64,000 nucleotides of DNA from Solibacillus sp. FSL H8-0523 (GTDB lineage: Bacteria; Bacillota; Bacilli; Bacillales_A; Planococcaceae). Both the position numbers and the translations under genes were made by a program. The notes below the pieces were generated by a model. The model saw only the letters and a list, made by a program, of their open reading frames with translations. It was not told the DNA's origin and did not search any database. How positions within the stretch are numbered: the first letter of the stretch is position 1; each line of letters opens with the position of its first letter. The stretch lies in contig NZ_CP150291.1 of the NCBI RefSeq assembly GCF_038051985.1, forward strand, positions 3,286,001 through 3,350,000. Direction: 5' to 3'. Positions 19,007-27,292 of this stretch are shown here, one piece after another.

Positions 19007-20895
19007 ATCGAGTAGGAGGGAGTGATTAACTCCCGACCTCTCACACCACCGTACGTACGGATCCGTATACGGCGGTTCAATTAAGATGAATAACGCAAAG
19101 TTTCGTAACGAACTTGCAGACTTTTCAGCCCTTGGCTTTCCCAATAGGAATTGCCGAGGGTTCTGTGTAATATGGGGCTATTTGAAATGCGCCAGTACCC
19201 TTTTCGGGTATTTCCCCACTCGTATGCTTTCCCGTAAGGTACTTTTAGACGAATGAGATTTCTGACTCTTGTTCGGGGGTTCTTCCAATTCTTCCACAAA
19301 CACATACGTAATCTTCGTTTAATCCAGCCATCTAATGCTTTAAATATGGAGTACGTATCCGCTAGAGCGAAGTAGCCACACCAACCTATCAGATATTGAT
19401 TCAACTTTTCGATTCTGTATTCGATGGAATAAGGCATCTTTCTTGAGGTAATTTCTCGTATTTTCTTCTTCATTCGTATGAGGCTTGATTTCGCAATGCG
19501 AACTTTCGGTTCTTTATGATGTGTAAAACTGAAGCCTAGGAATTTACGGTTCCACGGACGGTCTACCGCTGATTTCTTTTCATTTACTTTCAGGCGAAGT
19601 TTTCCTTCGATAAATCGCTGTACACTTGCCATTACCCGTATTCCTGCACGCTCTGTTTTCACATAAATATTACAGTCATCTGCGTATCGAACGAATTTAT
19701 GTCCACGTTTCTCTAATTCTTTATCGAGTTCGTCTAAGACGATATTAGAAAGTAAAGGACTTAAAGGACCACCTTGAGGTGTCCCTTCTTCTGTACTTGA
19801 AACTACTCCATTTATCATGACACCCGCTTGGAGGTATTTACGAATCAGTATTAATAATGGTTTATCTGAAATTCGTTTTGCTAATGTTGCCATTAGACGG
19901 TCATGGTTGACCTTATCAAAGAATTTCTCCAAATCCATATCAATCACCCATCGATAGCCCTCTTTTAAATAGCCTTTCGCTTTTCTGACCGCATCATGAG
20001 CGCTTCGATTTGGACGAAAGCCATAACTGTGGTCTGAAAATGTTGGGTCATATTCTTTTGATAAAATCTGCGAGATGGCTTGTTGAATCAAACGGTCTGT
20101 CACGGTTGGTATTCCTAATAAGCGCACACCGCCATCTGGTTTCGGGATTTCGACACGACGGACTGGCTGCGGTTCATAGGTACCATCTAAAATCTGCGAT
20201 TTAATCGTATGCCAATTTTCGAGGATGTGCTGTCGTACGGTTTGTACGGGCATCATGTCTACTCCGTGGCTTCCTTTATTCGCTTCTACTCGCTTTAATG
20301 CTTGTATCATGTTTTGTCGCTCCAAAATTTGATTCAACATCACCATTTCGTTCCTTTCCGTGAATAGCTGTTCTTCTTTTACCCAACTGGACTACACCCT
20401 CCGCAAATACCCTCGTGGAATTCACCACTACTTTCTAAGCGTGAGGTTTCTACTGTTTTCTGTGTTCGTTCATCCTAATTGGAAAGCCAAGGGCTATTCT
20501 CTCCTAATTGTTCAGTCCTTCCAAGTAATTCTAGACTTACTTGTACTATGACCTCTGCTGACTTCTGACAGTTCAGCTACTTGTCACCAAGTAGGTTATG
20601 AAGGGTACTTCACATTACTGTCAGACCTCCCCGGGTAAGCGCATGCACTTTCACACCATCTATCCGCCTCATTTACTTGATATGACCTTCGACAGAAGGG
20701 ACTTTATCTTGTCTTGCAGATTCATCCAATCATACCTAGCCTTCTATGAGATTCGTGTTCCTCGGACCGGTGTTTTGCCGCCAGCTTCCTTCAGATTCCG
20801 CGTCGCCACGGACACCCTTGCTTTTGGCTAACCTCTACTTCTGTCTTCGGGGTTCGGGACTTGCACCCTATAGTTCATGCGCATGCCGGGCGCAC
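19007..20895 (-). mobile_element. Group IIC intron, complete
   Basis: About 1.89 kb on the minus strand. The 5' end reads GTGCGCCCGGCATG, the typical start. The 3' part has a domain V-like hairpin (CCGCCGTATACGG to CCGTACGTACGGTGG, about 19050-19078) and ends near CTACTCGAT. Domain IV encodes the reverse transcriptase; bases 20347-20895 hold RNA domains I-III. It sits 4 nt after the U-tract of the terminator at 20898-20934, the target preference known for group IIC introns. The 3' boundary may be off by a few nt. Confidence 0.9.
19081..20346 (-). CDS. ltrA: Group II intron reverse transcriptase/maturase
   Basis: 421 aa, the usual length of class C intron-encoded proteins, which lack the C-terminal endonuclease domain. 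Reverse-transcriptase blocks are intact: GIPTVTDRLIQQAI, YGFRPNRSAHDAV, TPQGGPLSPLLSNIVLDELD and the catalytic RYADD near residue 220. The maturase X domain follows (about 300-400). It resembles the GsI-IIC type enzyme. Nothing suggests inactivation, so the intron may be mobile. AAAGGAA precedes the start. Confidence 0.95.
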   Translation of the reverse strand: MVMLNQILERQNMIQALKRVEANKGSHGVDMMPVQTVRQHILENWHTIKSQILDGTYEPQPVRRVEIPKPDGGVRLLGIPTVTDRLIQQAISQILSKEYDPTFSDHSYGFRPNRSAHDAVRKAKGYLKEGYRWVIDMDLEKFFDKVNHDRLMATLAKRISDKPLLILIRKYLQAGVMINGVVSSTEEGTPQGGPLSPLLSNIVLDELDKELEKRGHKFVRYADDCNIYVKTERAGIRVMASVQRFIEGKLRLKVNEKKSAVDRPWNRKFLGFSFTHHKEPKVRIAKSSLIRMKKKIREITSRKMPYSIEYRIEKLNQYLIGWCGYFALADTYSIFKALDGWIKRRLRMCLWKNWKNPRTRVRNLIRLKVPYGKAYEWGNTRKGYWRISNSPILHRTLGNSYWESQGLKSLQVRYETLRYSS

Positions 20896-20897
20896 AA

Positions 20898-20935
20898 GCA
20901 AAAACGAAGCCCACAAATGTGAGCTTCGTTTTTTT
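20898..20935 (-). terminator. Terminator of the zinc lipoprotein gene; intron target
   Basis: Stem AAAACGAAGCTCAC / GTGGGCTTCGTTTT with a T run on the minus strand, directly after the stop at 20934. The group IIC intron begins 4 nt beyond the run. Confidence 0.85.
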
Positions 20936-22211
20936 AATGCGCTTGAATCGGAACAATTGCAGTTGGCTCGAAATCGAATTTAACGACTTCATCTGTGTGG
21001 TTGCCGTGTACTTGGTATAATTTTTGATAGCTTGGCATTAATACATAGATATGATGATTCGCTTCAAATAATACCGGTGCCTCTTCATCTAAGCTAAATG
21101 GATTGAATGCCGAAATTGTTAAGCTGATTTTTGCTGTTTTTAAATCAACCGCATATAGATTGCCGTCTTCTGCTAATACATAGGCAGTATCATCCTCTGT
21201 TACAAGTATCGCTGATTTATAAGCACTTGGTAGCTCCACTAATTTTAGTTCGCCTGTTTTGCTGTTGATGACACCAACTTTTGTTTGCGCTTCATTTCCT
21301 ACAGAATAATTCGTGAAGAAATAATCACTGCCGCCTACATGCTTCACTGTCCCGACACGTGCACCTTCATCTGGTAAGACAATATCTGTCACTTTGTTTG
21401 TAGCGACATCATAGACAACGACTTTGCTCATACAGCCAAATGCTAATTTTTCTGCGTCGCCTTTACCGCCATAAGCTGTACCATGTAGACCGGCGCAGCT
21501 ATCTGTAATAACAGCTTGCTCGATGCCGTCTTTATCAACGATTTTCACACCTGTTGGCAATGCATCGCCTTCTTTTTCAACAAATGTTGTTGCTAAGAAG
21601 CCATTCGATAATGGTACGGATGCACCGTGATGTGCGATGCCTTTGTATGTGTAATCCGGTTTTAAGTTATCTGTTGCAAGTAAAGCGTTCGTATAAACAT
21701 CTACTTCACCGTTGCCATCATTAAAGATTGCCGTACGTCCTGCATGACTAATCATATGTGCTGGTTTATCAGCCGCGCGTTCTGTTTTTGCAATTGCTGG
21801 TTCCTCAGTGTAAGGATGTGCATGATCCCCATGGTCTTCTACATAAAGACCTGAATCAATTAATGTATACGAATCTTTATTTGCAGCATCGCGCGCAAAT
21901 ACGTAGCGTCCATCATCGGTTACGTTAAACGCATGCTGACCAATTGCAAAATCTTTAATTTCTGCGTACTTGTCATCTAACACCTTCACACCATCCGCTG
22001 TACTGACAACAAAGCGTAAGTTTGATGCTTCCTCATGCTCGTGCTCATCATGGTGTTCTGTTTCTTTATTATGTCCCGCTTCGTCTTTATGTACATGTGC
22101 CGTTACTTGCTCGGCTGTTTTTTCCTCTTTTACTTCATCTGTATTACATGCTGCTAAACTTAATGTTAATACTGATAATAGTGCAATACTTTTCCAATTT
22201 GATAATTTCAA
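20934..22211 (-). CDS. Histidine-rich zinc-binding lipoprotein, AztD-like
   Basis: About 425 aa. The TTG at 22211 (ribosome site GAGGTGAAGGA) gives a clean lipoprotein signal, KLSNWKSIALLSV then LSLAAC. After the Cys comes a His/Glu-rich linker (HVHKDEAGHNKETEHHDEHEHEE), a likely metal-binding tail. The rest is a repeated beta-strand pattern consistent with a beta-propeller (VVSTADGVKVLDD, DDGRYVFARD, NKVTDIVLPDEG). This matches AztD-type zinc metallochaperones that load zinc into ABC transporters. The two Zur-like boxes at its promoter support zinc control. No zinc transporter genes adjoin it. The ORF also opens from an ATG at 22262. Confidence 0.75.
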   Translation of the reverse strand: MKLSNWKSIALLSVLTLSLAACNTDEVKEEKTAEQVTAHVHKDEAGHNKETEHHDEHEHEEASNLRFVVSTADGVKVLDDKYAEIKDFAIGQHAFNVTDDGRYVFARDAANKDSYTLIDSGLYVEDHGDHAHPYTEEPAIAKTERAADKPAHMISHAGRTAIFNDGNGEVDVYTNALLATDNLKPDYTYKGIAHHGASVPLSNGFLATTFVEKEGDALPTGVKIVDKDGIEQAVITDSCAGLHGTAYGGKGDAEKLAFGCMSKVVVYDVATNKVTDIVLPDEGARVGTVKHVGGSDYFFTNYSVGNEAQTKVGVINSKTGELKLVELPSAYKSAILVTEDDTAYVLAEDGNLYAVDLKTAKISLTISAFNPFSLDEEAPVLFEANHHIYVLMPSYQKLYQVHGNHTDEVVKFDFEPTAIVPIQAH

Positions 22212-22228
22212 TTCCTTCACCTCTAAAT

Positions 22229-22243
22229 AGTAATGTTTACGTT
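22229..22243. promoter_or_regulatory. Zur-like box 2 (downstream of the -10)
   Basis: AGTAATGTTTACGTT, close to the 7-1-7 consensus TCGTAATNATTACGA. It lies between the -10 element and the start of the lipoprotein gene. Confidence 0.5.
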
Positions 22244-22247
22244 TTAT

Positions 22248-22276
22248 AATGTAACGCGCCAAAAATCGCTTGTCAA
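22248..22276 (-). promoter_or_regulatory. Sigma-A promoter of the zinc lipoprotein gene
   Basis: Minus-strand TTGACA (22276-22271), 17-nt spacer, TACATT (22253-22248). The -35 is a perfect consensus. Zur-like boxes flank it on both sides. Confidence 0.75.
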
Positions 22277-22282
22277 TATAAA

Positions 22283-22297
22283 TCGTAACAGTTACGT
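22283..22297. promoter_or_regulatory. Zur-like box 1 (upstream of the -35)
   Basis: TCGTAACAGTTACGT, a 7-1-7 palindrome with CGTAAC/GTTACG arms, very near the Bacillus Zur consensus. It lies between the divergent lipoprotein and MFS genes and could control both. Confidence 0.7.
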
Positions 22298-22374
22298 TTT
22301 GAATGCTATATTTGTATTCACTAGCTTTCCATATTACAATGGTCTAGCCAATTTGTTAGACGAAAGGAATTACA

Positions 22375-23553
22375 ATGACTTCAGATCAACGAAAAAAACT
22401 AGCGCTTCTTATGCTCAATATGTTTATTGCAGTTGGAAGCTTTGGGATTATCATTCCGATTATTCCCGCTTATTTAAAAGAATTAGGCCAAGGCGGAACC
22501 GCTGCCGGGCTGATTATTGCGATTTTTGCATTCGCTCAATTTTTAGTATCACCGATTGGCGGGAAGTGGACCGACAAATATGGTCGCCGTCCGCTTATTA
22601 ATATCGGGCTACTCACATTAGCAATCTCAATGTTTATCTTTTACTTTGCAGATTCTATTGCGTTACTCTATGTATCACGCGCGATTGGTGGGATTGGCTG
22701 TGCCTTTTTAATTCCAGCGATTTATGCATATGTAGCGGATATTACGACAATGGATCAACGTGCAAAGGGTAACAGCTTTATTTCTGCTGCGATGTCATTA
22801 GGGATTGTAATTGGCCCTGGTATTGGTGGATTTTTAGCAGATTTCGGTTTAAAAATGCCGCTACTTGTGTCAGCGATTGTTGGACTTTTAGCGTTTGTGG
22901 TATCATTTTTCACATTAAAGGAAAGCCAGTTAGAGAAAATGGATATGTCGCAGCAACCAGATTCTTCGATGGTGAAAGACATTATCCTTTCGGTAAAAAA
23001 ACCGTTCTTCATCCCACTTATCATTACACTCATTATGAGCTTCGGGTTAATGGCCTATGAAACCGTACTCGGCCTTTATGTAGACGATCAATTCGGTGCG
23101 ACACCGCAGGAAATTGCGTTTATGGTTACTGCAACAGGCTTAGTTGGTGTCATTATGCAGCTGTTTGTTGTGGATTGGATTGTAAAAGCGATGGGCGAAT
23201 TAAATGTGTTACGTTTATTTTTAATGGTAACCGCATTTGGTTTCCTTCTATCGATTATCGCCAACAGCTACAATATATTCTTTGCGATTTCGCTATTAAT
23301 TTTCTTAGCGACATCGATTTTACGCCCAGTATTAACCACACTGATTTCAAAGCTAGCTGGTAATGAACAAGGCTTTGCGATGGGGATGAATAATGCCTAT
23401 ATGAGTATCGGAAATATTTTAGGACCGCTACTCGCCGGAGCATTATATGATATTCGAATTTTGTATCCATTCATTGCTGGGCTTATTATATTAATAGGAA
23501 CAACTATTTTCACATTTATGTGGAAAGGTACGAAAACACAAAAAGCGATATAA
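22375..23553 (+). CDS. MFS transporter, DHA1-type exporter
   Basis: 392 aa with 12 hydrophobic segments. Motif A is GGKWTDKYGRRP after TM2, and the antiporter motif C (GIVIGPGIGG) is in TM5, so drug/proton antiport in the NorA/Bmr style is likely. Substrate unknown. AAAGGAA precedes the ATG. The gene overlaps nothing and is followed 11 nt later by an NAD(P)-binding protein, probably an operon. Its shared upstream region with the zinc lipoprotein holds a Zur-like box; whether that affects this gene cannot be told. Confidence 0.85.
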   Translation: MTSDQRKKLALLMLNMFIAVGSFGIIIPIIPAYLKELGQGGTAAGLIIAIFAFAQFLVSPIGGKWTDKYGRRPLINIGLLTLAISMFIFYFADSIALLYVSRAIGGIGCAFLIPAIYAYVADITTMDQRAKGNSFISAAMSLGIVIGPGIGGFLADFGLKMPLLVSAIVGLLAFVVSFFTLKESQLEKMDMSQQPDSSMVKDIILSVKKPFFIPLIITLIMSFGLMAYETVLGLYVDDQFGATPQEIAFMVTATGLVGVIMQLFVVDWIVKAMGELNVLRLFLMVTAFGFLLSIIANSYNIFFAISLLIFLATSILRPVLTTLISKLAGNEQGFAMGMNNAYMSIGNILGPLLAGALYDIRILYPFIAGLIILIGTTIFTFMWKGTKTQKAI

Positions 23554-23564
23554 GGAGGATTTAT

Positions 23565-24176
23565 ATGAAAGTAATTATTTTTGGGGCAACAGGTGGCGTT
23601 GGTCAACACGTTGTCGAAATGGCAAAAAACGCAGGGCATGAGGTAACAGCATTTGTCCGCACACCTGAAAAATTAAAAACAACAGGCGTAAACGTGATTC
23701 AAGGGGATGCATTTAACGCTGAGCAAGTTGCCGCAGCAATTCCTGGACACGATGCAGTCATTTCTTGTGTTGGTTCTAGCACAGGTGTAAAAAAATCAAA
23801 CGAACTTGAAACAATGGGCAAAAACATTGCAGACGGTATGGAACAAGCGGGCGTGAAACGTTTAGTATACTGTGCATCTGCTGGTGTTGACCGTGAAATC
23901 CCAGGCATTATGGGCAAGATGATGATGAAAATGCTTGCGAATCCATTAGCCGATCACCGTGCTGCCTTAAACTACTACAAATCAAAGGGCGTTACATTTA
24001 CAATCGCGCGTCCAATGGGCTTAAAAGATGAGCCACTTAAAATAGATTACAAAGAATCATTTGATAGCGTGCCAAAAGGGTCTAGCTCGATTCCACGTGC
24101 AAGCGTTGCACACTTTATGGTTAAAGCATTAGATGATGCGAAATATGAAAATGCATCAGTTGGTTTATGCGGCTAA
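23565..24176 (+). CDS. NAD(P)-binding protein, NmrA/SDR-like
   Basis: 203 aa Rossmann-fold protein starting MKVIIFGATGGVGQHVVE (GxxGxxG). Middle residues VKRLVYCASAGVD match atypical short-chain dehydrogenases (NAD(P)H-binding, YhfK/NmrA-like). The canonical YxxxK pair is not apparent, so it may be a sensor or an atypical reductase. The start at 23565 follows AAGGAGG at 6 nt. Co-transcribed with the MFS gene and followed by a terminator. Confidence 0.8.
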   Translation: MKVIIFGATGGVGQHVVEMAKNAGHEVTAFVRTPEKLKTTGVNVIQGDAFNAEQVAAAIPGHDAVISCVGSSTGVKKSNELETMGKNIADGMEQAGVKRLVYCASAGVDREIPGIMGKMMMKMLANPLADHRAALNYYKSKGVTFTIARPMGLKDEPLKIDYKESFDSVPKGSSSIPRASVAHFMVKALDDAKYENASVGLCG

Positions 24177-24183
24177 CAAAGAC

Positions 24184-24216
24184 GAACCCTATCTCTACGT
24201 TGAGATAGGGTTCATC
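24184..24216 (+). terminator. Terminator of the MFS-SDR operon
   Basis: Perfect 12-bp stem GAACCCTATCTC / GAGATAGGGTTC followed by ATCTTTT. It may also serve the convergent anti-sigma gene. Confidence 0.75.
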
Positions 24217-24218
24217 TT

Positions 24219-26000
24219 TTATTTATTGTCGATTTCTTCAAGTCGCTGCAAAAGTTGTCGGAACTCATCGGCTAATGCATTTGGAATACGGAACATCGAA
24301 TACATGTCATCTAATGGATACGGATTTCGTATAATGCTCTCACCTTCTCGTAGCCATAAATCAAACGTGACTTTTTTGCCGTTATTGTACTCAATTTCAA
24401 TTTTTAAATCGGTATTTTCTAGTGTAATCAACTCTTTATTAGGTGTTGCTTCTGTAAACAATTCATTAACACGCGGTAAATCTTCCTCGAGCACATAGGC
24501 ATTCATACCACTACCACCTTGCTCATACAGCCTTAAACTTCGAACGTCATCTTCTAGTACATCTTGTCGCATTTCTTTCAGTTCTTCAAATGCAATCGGC
24601 ACCGTATATTCAATTCCCTTTTCATCCTGCAAGATACGCGGTGCGGTGCGCGTTAATGTCCAACTAAAGCCGTTATCGCCTGTAATGAAATACTGATCAT
24701 CCTTTGTTTCAATTTGAATATTCGTATATGTTTTTTCAACGACGTCCATCGCGGCATTTTCACGCTCACGTGTATGAAGCATGCCATCATTAAAAATATA
24801 AATATATTGGTCCTTATAGCGGTTTTGTAGCCATAAATCTTTGAAATGCTCTGGCTTCGCTTCAAGCATATCCACTTTACTACTATTCATTAACAACTCT
24901 TTTGCCGTAAATTGATAATATGACGAAAGTTGCTTGTCATCTTCTTGATAAATGACTAATAAGTTTGCACCAACCGCTTCTGTACGATATAACAACGGCG
25001 AATTATACAGCTCTACTTGCTCAAAAATATTCGCATAGTGCAGTTGACCATTTTCAATAATAATCGACTTTGGTTCATGACCACCTAGTAATACAACATG
25101 TTCTTCGATAAAGTCAGTCTTATACATTGTTACACCTGGATATTTAAGTTGCCCAGAAACGATTTGATAGTCTGCTCCTTCGTTTCGATAAATAAATACC
25201 ATGTTCATCGTTTCACTATCAATGAAGTAAAAGCGTCCATCTCCTCCATCATGAAAGTATGTTGTTCCTGTACTAGCAATACCTAAATCCAACATCTGAC
25301 CATTAGGCGTTTCCAATACACGTCGTACCCCTTCTGCCTGTTGAATTTGATACAATGTGTGACCACTCAATGTTTGCATCATCGCATTTTTGACATTTAC
25401 CTTCTCATTTTTAATGATTGGTGCTAATGGAGCATCTCGGTAAGTAAATGCGAACTCTTTTGGCAACTCTACATTGTCTACATAATATTTCATAGTTTGT
25501 CGTGCGTCGACTTCAACTTTGTTTGTTTGCTTATTGATAACAAGTGTATCAATTAGCTCTTCACCATCTGGACGCGGTAGCCTTAATAATACTGTTGTCG
25601 AATACGTTTCATCAATTGTACGAAGCACTTGAAGCGGACCAGCTAAATCAAAGCTGCTATAGCGAAAAAATGCTTCCTCCGCATTCGTTATCGCGATTTT
25701 CTTTAAAGTTTTTTCATCTTGCTGTGCAATTGCTGCATAATATTGCCCTATTAATTGCTCTTCACTATCTGTTAAATAGGCCTCATTAATTTCTACCGCT
25801 TGCTTTGTTTCCTGCGGTGTAAAATAAAGCACCGCGCCAATTAGTAGCATCAATATAGCAACGAGTGCTGGCTGGAAAAATGGTACCTGTTTTTTACGTT
25901 TCTTTTTCCCGTCCATTACTTTTTGTACAAACGCCTCGTTCATCAGTGGCTCATTACCAATCGTTTCATCAATAGCTTTTTTCACTTGAGAACTCGTCAT
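24219..26000 (-). CDS. Membrane-anchored putative anti-sigma factor
   Basis: 593 aa, family not recognised. The layout is a short cytoplasmic N-terminus (MTSSQVKKAIDETIGNEPLMNEAF), a KKRKKQ stop, one membrane segment (PALVAILMLLIGAVLYF, about residues 45-62), and a large extracellular part of over 500 residues. The extracellular part has repeated beta-strand stretches (YYFDG-, DGRFYFIDSE-like). It overlaps the upstream sigma factor gene by 32 nt, which points to an anti-sigma role. ATG 26000 has GGAGG at 8 nt; a GTG at 26009 is less likely. No zinc-finger anti-sigma (HxxxCxxC) motif is present. Confidence 0.65.
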   Translation of the reverse strand: MTSSQVKKAIDETIGNEPLMNEAFVQKVMDGKKKRKKQVPFFQPALVAILMLLIGAVLYFTPQETKQAVEINEAYLTDSEEQLIGQYYAAIAQQDEKTLKKIAITNAEEAFFRYSSFDLAGPLQVLRTIDETYSTTVLLRLPRPDGEELIDTLVINKQTNKVEVDARQTMKYYVDNVELPKEFAFTYRDAPLAPIIKNEKVNVKNAMMQTLSGHTLYQIQQAEGVRRVLETPNGQMLDLGIASTGTTYFHDGGDGRFYFIDSETMNMVFIYRNEGADYQIVSGQLKYPGVTMYKTDFIEEHVVLLGGHEPKSIIIENGQLHYANIFEQVELYNSPLLYRTEAVGANLLVIYQEDDKQLSSYYQFTAKELLMNSSKVDMLEAKPEHFKDLWLQNRYKDQYIYIFNDGMLHTRERENAAMDVVEKTYTNIQIETKDDQYFITGDNGFSWTLTRTAPRILQDEKGIEYTVPIAFEELKEMRQDVLEDDVRSLRLYEQGGSGMNAYVLEEDLPRVNELFTEATPNKELITLENTDLKIEIEYNNGKKVTFDLWLREGESIIRNPYPLDDMYSMFRIPNALADEFRQLLQRLEEIDNK

Positions 26001-26496
26001 CCCACGCACCTCCTTCCAACGTTTGCTTTAACTTTTCGCGTCCGCGCCTTAGTCTTGTTTTCACCGTATTGTCTGAACACGATAGCATCTCGGCAATTTC
26101 ATCAATTTTTAGCTCTTTGTAATAATAGAGAATAATGACTTCCCGGTATTTCACGGGCAAGTTGAGCACCGCCTCACCTAAAGTACGATTTTCCGATAGC
26201 ACCAGTACTTCCTGCTCGGCTGACTTTGTTCCTTTAATCAATTTTTGAAATTTTTCAGTTAAAATGGTATTTTTATAGCTCCAGCTGCGTAAATAATCAG
26301 TACTCCGATTAATGGTCATACGATATAAATAGGTGCGATAGCTGGCTTCACCGCGAAATTGGTCGTGCTGCTCAAATGCCTTCAGTAACACATCCTGTAC
26401 GATATCCTCTGCTGCCTCTTTGTTTTTCACATATGTATACGCAAGGCGCAGTAGCTCTTCACCATGTGTTTTTATAAATTGCTCTAGCTGCATCAT
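25969..26496 (-). CDS. ECF-family RNA polymerase sigma factor
   Basis: 175 aa. Region 2 is seen at residues about 10-75 (LLRLAYTYVKNKEAAEDIVQDVLLKAFE then YLYRMTINRSTDYLRS). Region 4 is at about 110-160 (LPVKYREVIILYYYKELKIDEIAEML then NTVKTRLRRGREKL). Two adjacent ATGs (26496, 26493) follow AAAGGTGG. It carries its own ECF-type promoter upstream, so autoregulation is likely. The partner gene overlaps its 3' end. Confidence 0.93.
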   Translation of the reverse strand: MMQLEQFIKTHGEELLRLAYTYVKNKEAAEDIVQDVLLKAFEQHDQFRGEASYRTYLYRMTINRSTDYLRSWSYKNTILTEKFQKLIKGTKSAEQEVLVLSENRTLGEAVLNLPVKYREVIILYYYKELKIDEIAEMLSCSDNTVKTRLRRGREKLKQTLEGGAWDDEFSSEKSY

Positions 26497-26525
26497 GTCA
26501 CCACCTTTTAAATTTAATTTACCGT

Positions 26526-26554
26526 TAGACGGTGCGCACTTTGAAATAGTTTCA
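26526..26554 (-). promoter_or_regulatory. ECF-type promoter of the sigma factor gene
   Basis: Minus-strand TGAAAC (26554-26549), 17-nt spacer, CGTCTA (26531-26526). This is the TGAAAC/CGTC form used by Bacillus ECF sigma factors (SigM/W/X class), 30 nt upstream of the start codon. Confidence 0.8.
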
Positions 26555-26616
26555 AATGGTTGAAAATTTGTTTATTGGGTATATTATAACTTTATAAAGA
26601 CGAGAGGAGTGCTAGT

Positions 26617-27147
26617 ATGCGAGTACTACTAAATGTCAATGGTAGGTCACAATATAGTGCAGATATCCGGCCCGAGCTTCAAAACTCTGCCTGCGGACCA
26701 ACAACTGCTCATGTTATTTTAAATTATTTATGTCGAGAAGATGAAAAAGTCGTAACAAAAGATATTAATGAGCTGTACAAACTACTCGGTGGCACAAAAA
26801 TCGGCCTCTTTAAATGGCGCATGATTCGGAATTTACGCAAGCTTCTAGGAGATGATTGGTGCGTAGAGGAATGTACGCTAACACAAGCAATCGAACAGTT
26901 GCGCGTAGGCAACCCTGTTGCTATGCGTTTTGATGCGTATTTCTCATGGCAGTTTTTCTCAAAAAATAAACCGCTTTATAAATACCACTGGGTACCTCTC
27001 ATTGGCTATGAAGTGAAAGACGATGAATTGTACTTAACGATTCACGATAATGGTGGACGCAACCGCGACAGCCAAGTACGTACATTTAAATACGATGATA
27101 ATCGCAAAGTATTAGACTTTGTGAAAATCGAACCGAAAAAACGCTAA
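26617..27147 (+). CDS. C39-like cysteine-peptidase-family protein
   Basis: 176 aa. The papain-like C39 triad is visible: Cys in NSACGPTTAHVI (near residue 28), His in YHWVPLIGYE (near 128), Asp/Asn in IHDNGG (near 143). Proteins of this family are peptidases or bacteriocin-processing domains, but stand-alone copies are often uncharacterised. There is no signal peptide, so it probably acts in the cytoplasm. GAGAGGAGTG precedes the start. It is monocistronic, ending in a terminator. Confidence 0.8.
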   Translation: MRVLLNVNGRSQYSADIRPELQNSACGPTTAHVILNYLCREDEKVVTKDINELYKLLGGTKIGLFKWRMIRNLRKLLGDDWCVEECTLTQAIEQLRVGNPVAMRFDAYFSWQFFSKNKPLYKYHWVPLIGYEVKDDELYLTIHDNGGRNRDSQVRTFKYDDNRKVLDFVKIEPKKR

Positions 27148-27168
27148 CCTTGTGTTAGCGTTTTTTTG
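27137..27168 (+). terminator. Terminator after the C39-like gene
   Basis: AAACGCTAAC / GTTAGCGTTT with a following run of T; overlaps the end of the gene. Confidence 0.8.
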
Positions 27169-27182
27169 TCTGGCTTTCTACT

Positions 27183-27212
27183 TGTATAACACCCCTAACC
27201 ATTGGCAATACT
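27183..27212 (+). promoter_or_regulatory. Possible sigma-G promoter of the ger operon
   Basis: TGTATA (27183), 17-nt spacer, CAATACT (27206), similar to the forespore consensus TGMATA/CATAMTA. The match to the -10 is imperfect. Location 81 nt before the first ger gene fits a forespore-expressed receptor. Confidence 0.4.
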
Positions 27213-27292
27213 TGGTACTACGAATGCGTCGCTTGCCACTAGCGCATGCGGTTATCATCCCTTATCTAAGAAAAAAGTGCGAGGAATTCTCT

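Noticed and set aside
22233-22601. 122-codon plus-strand frame overlapping the start of the MFS gene
   Set aside because: Out of frame with the clearly conserved MFS protein and covers the Zur boxes and promoter.
27152-27292. Extended N-terminus for the GerB subunit
   Set aside because: Would begin inside the terminator of the previous gene; GAGG before 27293 fits the family start.
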